In this document: positions 59,096-64,000 of the stretch, piece by piece | Position numbering within the stretch: the stretch's first letter is position 1 | Layout: each line of letters starts with the position of its first letter | Assembly (NCBI RefSeq): GCF_000498395.2 | Contig: NZ_CP010979.1 | Coordinates: 3,844,001 to 3,908,000, forward strand | Direction: 5' to 3' | Origin: Pseudomonas putida S13.1.2 | Lineage (GTDB): Bacteria > Pseudomonadota > Gammaproteobacteria > Pseudomonadales > Pseudomonadaceae | Length of the DNA: 64,000 bases | Made by a program: the position numbers and the translations under genes | Notes under the pieces: model-generated | What the model was told of the DNA's origin: nothing | Database searches by the model: none | The model's input: the letters and a program-made list of their open reading frames with translations, nothing else

Positions 59096-59801
59096 GCGCC
59101 GCCAACAGGTAACCGCTGCCACGCACCGTACGGATCAGCCGGGGGGGCTTGTCGGTATCGCGCAGTCGCTGACGCAGGCGGCTGACCGCCATGTCGACGA
59201 TGCGGTCCAGCGGCATGGGCTCGCGACCACGGGTGGCGTTGCCGATGGTGTCGCGGTCAAGAATCTGCTGCGGATGGTCGAGGAACAGTTTGAGCAGGGC
59301 GAAGTCGGCGCCGGACAGAATCACCTCTTCGCCGTCGTGGTGGAACAGACGGTGGCTGACCGTGTCCAGGCGCCAGTCGTCGAAGGCCAGCACGGCACTG
59401 CCCGGCGCCGACTGGCCGAATTCGGCGCGGCGCAGCAGGGCCTTGATCCTTGCTTGCAGTTCCCGAGGGCTGAAGGGTTTGCCGAGGTAGTCGTCGGCGC
59501 CCAGCTCCAGGCCAATGACCCGGTCGGCTTCGTCGGAGCTGGCGGTGAGCATGATGATCGGCACGCGTGCCTGGCGCGGGTGCTGGCGCACCCAGCGGCA
59601 CAGGCTGAAGCCGTCTTCGTCGGGCAGCATGACGTCGAGAATGACCAGGTCGCAGGGGGTGGTTTCCAGGGCGCTGCGAAAGCCCTTTCCATCGGCTTCG
59701 GCATGCACCTGGAAGCCGGAGCGGCTCAGGTAGGTTTGCAGCAGTTCGCGGATTTCCTGGTCGTCGTCGACCATCAGGATCGATTTGCCGGCAGTGCTCA
59801 A
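59076..59801 (-). CDS. gltR: OmpR-family response regulator GltR
   Basis: A 241-residue regulator. The receiver domain (about 1-120) has VDDD (about 11-14) and the phospho-Asp in VILDVMLPDEDGF (about 52-64). The winged-helix domain (about 140-235) contains RDTIGNATRGREPMPLDRIV. It controls oprB and glucose transport genes together with GtrS. The predicted start is TTG at 59799-59801 with AAGGA about 8 nt upstream; the first ATG (59774) would remove the start of the receiver fold. An IS lies about 90 nt upstream. Confidence 0.92.
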   Translation of the reverse strand: MSTAGKSILMVDDDQEIRELLQTYLSRSGFQVHAEADGKGFRSALETTPCDLVILDVMLPDEDGFSLCRWVRQHPRQARVPIIMLTASSDEADRVIGLELGADDYLGKPFSPRELQARIKALLRRAEFGQSAPGSAVLAFDDWRLDTVSHRLFHHDGEEVILSGADFALLKLFLDHPQQILDRDTIGNATRGREPMPLDRIVDMAVSRLRQRLRDTDKPPRLIRTVRGSGYLLAAHVCSAP

Positions 59802-59847
59802 GGTGGTCCTTCCTCTTGTTGGTTACAGGTCTTGGTTGCCTGTTATT

Positions 59848-59888
59848 GGGGCCGCTTCGCGCCCCATCGCGACACAAGGCCGCTCCTA
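59848..59888 (+). repeat. REP element interrupted by an IS
   Basis: GGGGCCGCTTCGCGCCCCATC and the following GCGACACAAGGCCGCTCCTA match the AGGAGCGGCC-type REP up to CTCCTA, where the IS begins. The missing flank TACAGGGACC is found at 61325 on the other side of the IS. Joining the two restores the junction seen at 30446 (on the other strand). Confidence 0.85.
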
Positions 59889-59903
59889 TGTATGGACTCG
59901 CCC

Positions 59904-60141
59904 ACACTGTCTAGCTGCTTTTGAACATAGGAACCCGGTTGCATCTATGTATCAGGCCTATTCGAGGAAGCTTTTCGCTTCTGGCCAACATCGTGGTGAG
60001 CTCGCAGTGTGCCGTTTACATTGAGGCCATTACGTTAGGCCTGTAGGAGCGGAGGCATCTGTCTGCGACGGTCTTACCTAGGGTCAATGTTCACTAGCAG
60101 GGGTTGGAGCGCTCAGCGCCCCGGTGGCATTGCTCGGTTGG
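59904..60141 (-). ncRNA. Candidate bridge RNA region of the IS
   Basis: The non-coding end downstream of the transposase. At 60040-60052 the plus strand reads CCTGTAGGAGCGG, identical over 13 nt to the reconstructed target site across the insertion point. At 59945-59952 CTATGTAT repeats the left flank-IS junction (59886-59893) and lies in a hairpin with ACATAG at 59925-59930. These could be target and donor guides of a bridge RNA. Transcript ends are unknown. Confidence 0.45.
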
Positions 60142-61245
60142 TCAGAGGCTCATAGCAGCCTCCGGGTTGTTGTTCGGTTTACGTTGGTAGACCTGATTGC
60201 TCTGTAACAGAGCCCAGATAATGCGCAGATTTCGATTAGCCAGTCTGATCGCCGCCTCCTTGCGTCCAAGGCGGGATAGCCAGCGCAACAGGCGGCGATC
60301 GTCTGGCTGATCGGAATCAGGTCTTAGCTGACTCAAGACAGCATGGGCGCCCTGGATCATCAGGCTGCGTATGTAGCCGTCACCTCGCTTGCTCATTCTG
60401 CCCAGCCTGATTTTGTTTCCGCTACTGTGCTGGTCCGGCACGATACCGAAGAAGGCGGAATACATTCGGCCACTCGCGAAGCGGCTGGGTTCGGTCTGTT
60501 TTGCCACGATCGCCGTGGCGATGATTGGGCCAACGCCACGAATGGTGATCAGCCGCTGTGCCACCTTATCTTGCTGGGCTGTCACTTCGAGCCGTCCACT
60601 CAGCGCCGCAATGCGTTCACCTAAAGACAGCCAGTCAGTCAGCAGCTCATCAAGCAACTCGCGCAACAAATCGGGCAGAGGCAAGGAGGCATCCTCAAGC
60701 GCCCGCGGTACCTGCTGACTGATCGCGGCATCGCCTTGAGGCATGGATACGCCATGCTCAAGCAGCAGGCCACGTATCTGATTGCCCAGCGCTGTATGCC
60801 GCTTGATGTTGCCGCGCCGGATGCGATGCAGTGCTTGAATAGCCAGCGCTGTGGTGCTCTTGATCGGTACGGAGGCAATGCTGGTATCGCGACCGGCACG
60901 CAGAATGGCATGGGCATCGTTACGGTCGTTCTTCGCGCCGCTACGGTGTTCGGCGACGCGTTGCGCAGGCAGGATGCGAACCGGATTACCTTTGGTTTGC
61001 AGCAGCCTGGCCCAGGCTTGTGCACCTGGACCGCACTCCATCAAGACGGCCACGGTCGTTGGCAGCCTGATCAGGAAGTCATGGAATGCTTGACGGGATT
61101 TGATGCGATCTTCGTAGATCACCCGACCAGTAGCGTCCTCGCCTGCCAACTGGAAGACCTGTTTGGCCAGGTCAACGCAGATGGTTGTGCAAAGTTCCAC
61201 GTCGGTGGAAGACAGGGAATCGTGCTTCGAACTATGCTTTTTCAT
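60142..61245 (-). CDS. IS110-family transposase (DEDD recombinase)
   Basis: A 367-residue transposase. The RuvC-like DEDD domain has D in TICVDLAKQ (25), E in VLMECGPGA (70) and the pair in KNDRNDAHAI (107, 110). The C-terminal Tnp20 domain contains LITIRGVGPIIATAIV and the serine region HSSGNKIRLGRMSKRGDGYI. The ORF is intact, so it may be active. I start at MKKHSSKHD (ATG 61245); the in-frame extension to 61320 begins within the inverted repeat. Confidence 0.92.
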   Translation of the reverse strand: MKKHSSKHDSLSSTDVELCTTICVDLAKQVFQLAGEDATGRVIYEDRIKSRQAFHDFLIRLPTTVAVLMECGPGAQAWARLLQTKGNPVRILPAQRVAEHRSGAKNDRNDAHAILRAGRDTSIASVPIKSTTALAIQALHRIRRGNIKRHTALGNQIRGLLLEHGVSMPQGDAAISQQVPRALEDASLPLPDLLRELLDELLTDWLSLGERIAALSGRLEVTAQQDKVAQRLITIRGVGPIIATAIVAKQTEPSRFASGRMYSAFFGIVPDQHSSGNKIRLGRMSKRGDGYIRSLMIQGAHAVLSQLRPDSDQPDDRRLLRWLSRLGRKEAAIRLANRNLRIIWALLQSNQVYQRKPNNNPEAAMSL

Positions 61246-61368
61246 GGTCTCGCCCTCGCTGCCGTTGGCTTCTTCGAACGCCACCGTGGCACTGTGATGC
61301 CTCGGCGGGGGCGAGTCCATCGATTACAGGGACCGTGCTGTGCCGGAACTATCAGCGGCCCTTTACAC

Positions 61369-62327
61369 TTATCTGTGGTCCAAGGCCTGCTGCAAGGCCA
61401 CACCGGCCCCCAGCAAACCGGAAAATTCCGCCGTCACCAGCCACACCGGCACACCGGCGAAGTAACCACTCATGCAGCCCTTGTCTGCAAAACTCGCGGC
61501 AAACCCGCTACGCAGGAACAGTTCGGCAAAGCGGGGAATGACGCCGCCGACAATATAGACCCCGCCTCGCGCGCCCAGCGTGAGCACGTTGTTACCCGCC
61601 ACACGCCCAAGGAACCGGCAGAACTGCTCGACCACAGCCAGCGCCCGTGGCTCGCCGCCCAGCGCCGCATCGGTAATCTGCGCCGGGGTCCTGTGCCTGG
61701 GTGTGTCGCCATCCAGTGCACAGATTGCCTGGTACAGCCGCACCAGGCCACCGCCACTGAGCACGGTCTCGGCACTGACATGGCCGATCTGCCCGTGGAT
61801 CTGTTGGTGGATTGCCGCTTCGCGCGCATTGCCCACCGGCAGGTCGACATGGCCGCCCTCCCCCGGCAAGGCCTGCCAGTGCTGTTCGCCCACGCGCAGC
61901 AGCGAACCCACGCCCAGGCCAGTGCCTGGCCCGATCACCAGCGCAGGCCGCAACGGGTCAGCCTGACCAGGGCACACCTCGCGGAACTCCCCTTCGCGCA
62001 GGCGGGTCATGCCCAGCGCCATGGCGGTGAAATCGTTGATCAGCAACAGCCGTTCAACCTGCAAAGTCTTGCAGAAAGCCGTACGGCTCAGGCGCCAGTG
62101 GTTGTTGGTAAAGCGAAATTCATCGCCATCGACCGGCCCGGCTACCGCCAGGCATACAGCCGCCAACCCGCCGCGGGCTATGCCCTGGCCTTCGAGGTAA
62201 GCCTCGATGGCCTGCTCCGGGCTGGTGTAGTCCGCAGTGGCAAAGACTTTTACCTCATGCAGCTGGTTGTCACGCCACAACGCAAAACGGGCATTGGTGC
62301 CGCCAATGTCGCCAACCAGCAGGTCCT

Positions 62328-62331
<4 letters not shown>
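61369..62331 (-). CDS. glk: Glucokinase
   Basis: A 320-residue bacterial-type glucokinase phosphorylating glucose with ATP. Landmarks are LLVGDIGGTNARFALW (about 4-19, phosphate loop), LINDFTAMALG (about 97-107, catalytic Asp), GPGTGLGVG and LPGEGGHVDLP. The start ATG overlaps the edd stop by 4 nt. Its stop is only 44 nt from the IS boundary, so the coding region is intact but its link to downstream gltR is broken. Confidence 0.96.

Positions 62332-64000
<1,669 letters not shown>

Larger units (their letters stand above)
59802..60141. other. Region between gltR and the transposase ORF
   Basis: This 340-nt stretch comprises the gltR upstream region, one arm of a REP element (59848-59888) cut by the IS boundary at about 59889, and then the non-coding 3' end of the IS. 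No protein-coding gene is apparent. Confidence 0.65.
59889..61324 (-). mobile_element. IS110-family insertion sequence (about 1.44 kb)
   Basis: The limits come from the broken REP flanks. The 12-bp sequence ATGGACTCGCCC (59892-59903) is inverted at 61309-61320, forming near-terminal inverted repeats 3-4 nt from each end. The element has one DEDD transposase on the minus strand, about 240 nt of non-coding DNA 3' of it and about 80 nt 5' of it. A long 3' end with subterminal repeats fits the IS1111 branch. ISPpu10 of P. putida is an IS110-family element known to insert in REP sequences; identity to it is untested. Confidence 0.85.

Overview
This 64-kb window is chromosome from a Pseudomonas of the P. 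putida group. The evidence is the Entner-Doudoroff and glucose-uptake locus (edd, glk, gltR/gtrS, gtsABCD, oprB, hexR, zwf, pgl, eda), the Mn-oxidation-associated multicopper oxidase cumA beside tadA, an xcp-type type II secretion (T2S) operon next to tatABC, and many REP-type intergenic repeats. Most of the content is core housekeeping. Two items look acquired: a pore-forming toxin gene and one insertion sequence.

Layout: 1-10.6 kb holds rimM (partial), rpsP, ffh, ypjD, a CBS-domain transporter, an MFS transporter, purT, a VUT-family membrane protein, a DUF1289 protein, a gamma carbonic anhydrase-like protein, two Nudix hydrolases and an L,D-transpeptidase. 10.6-26 kb is an exoprotein module: a minus-strand operon (uxpA-like lipoprotein, gspC-D-E-F-G-H-I-J-L-M-N), a divergent Tat-exported PhoX phosphatase, gspK on its own, and tatABC. 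A triple Pho-box-like repeat precedes the operon, so the parts read as phosphate starvation, Tat export and T2S secretion of phosphatases. 26-42 kb carries purL, mltF, tadA, cumA, guaA, guaB, a TSUP permease with a divergent LysR regulator, xseA and an M23 peptidase.

42-64 kb has leuA with a short candidate leader peptide, then a monalysin-like beta-pore-forming toxin wedged between the converging leuA and eda genes. The sugar-catabolism block follows: zwf-pgl-eda with divergent hexR, then mutarotase, oprB, the gtsABCD glucose transporter, an AGE-family epimerase, the gltR/gtrS two-component system, glk and edd (partial). An IS110-family element of about 1.44 kb has inserted into a REP-associated site between glk and gltR. 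Its non-coding end carries a 13-nt copy of the target sequence, which suggests a bridge-RNA guide.

REP doublets fill most intergenic gaps. One lies inside the gts operon, one supplies the stop codon of the DUF1289 gene, and a fragment has become part of the gspJ coding sequence.
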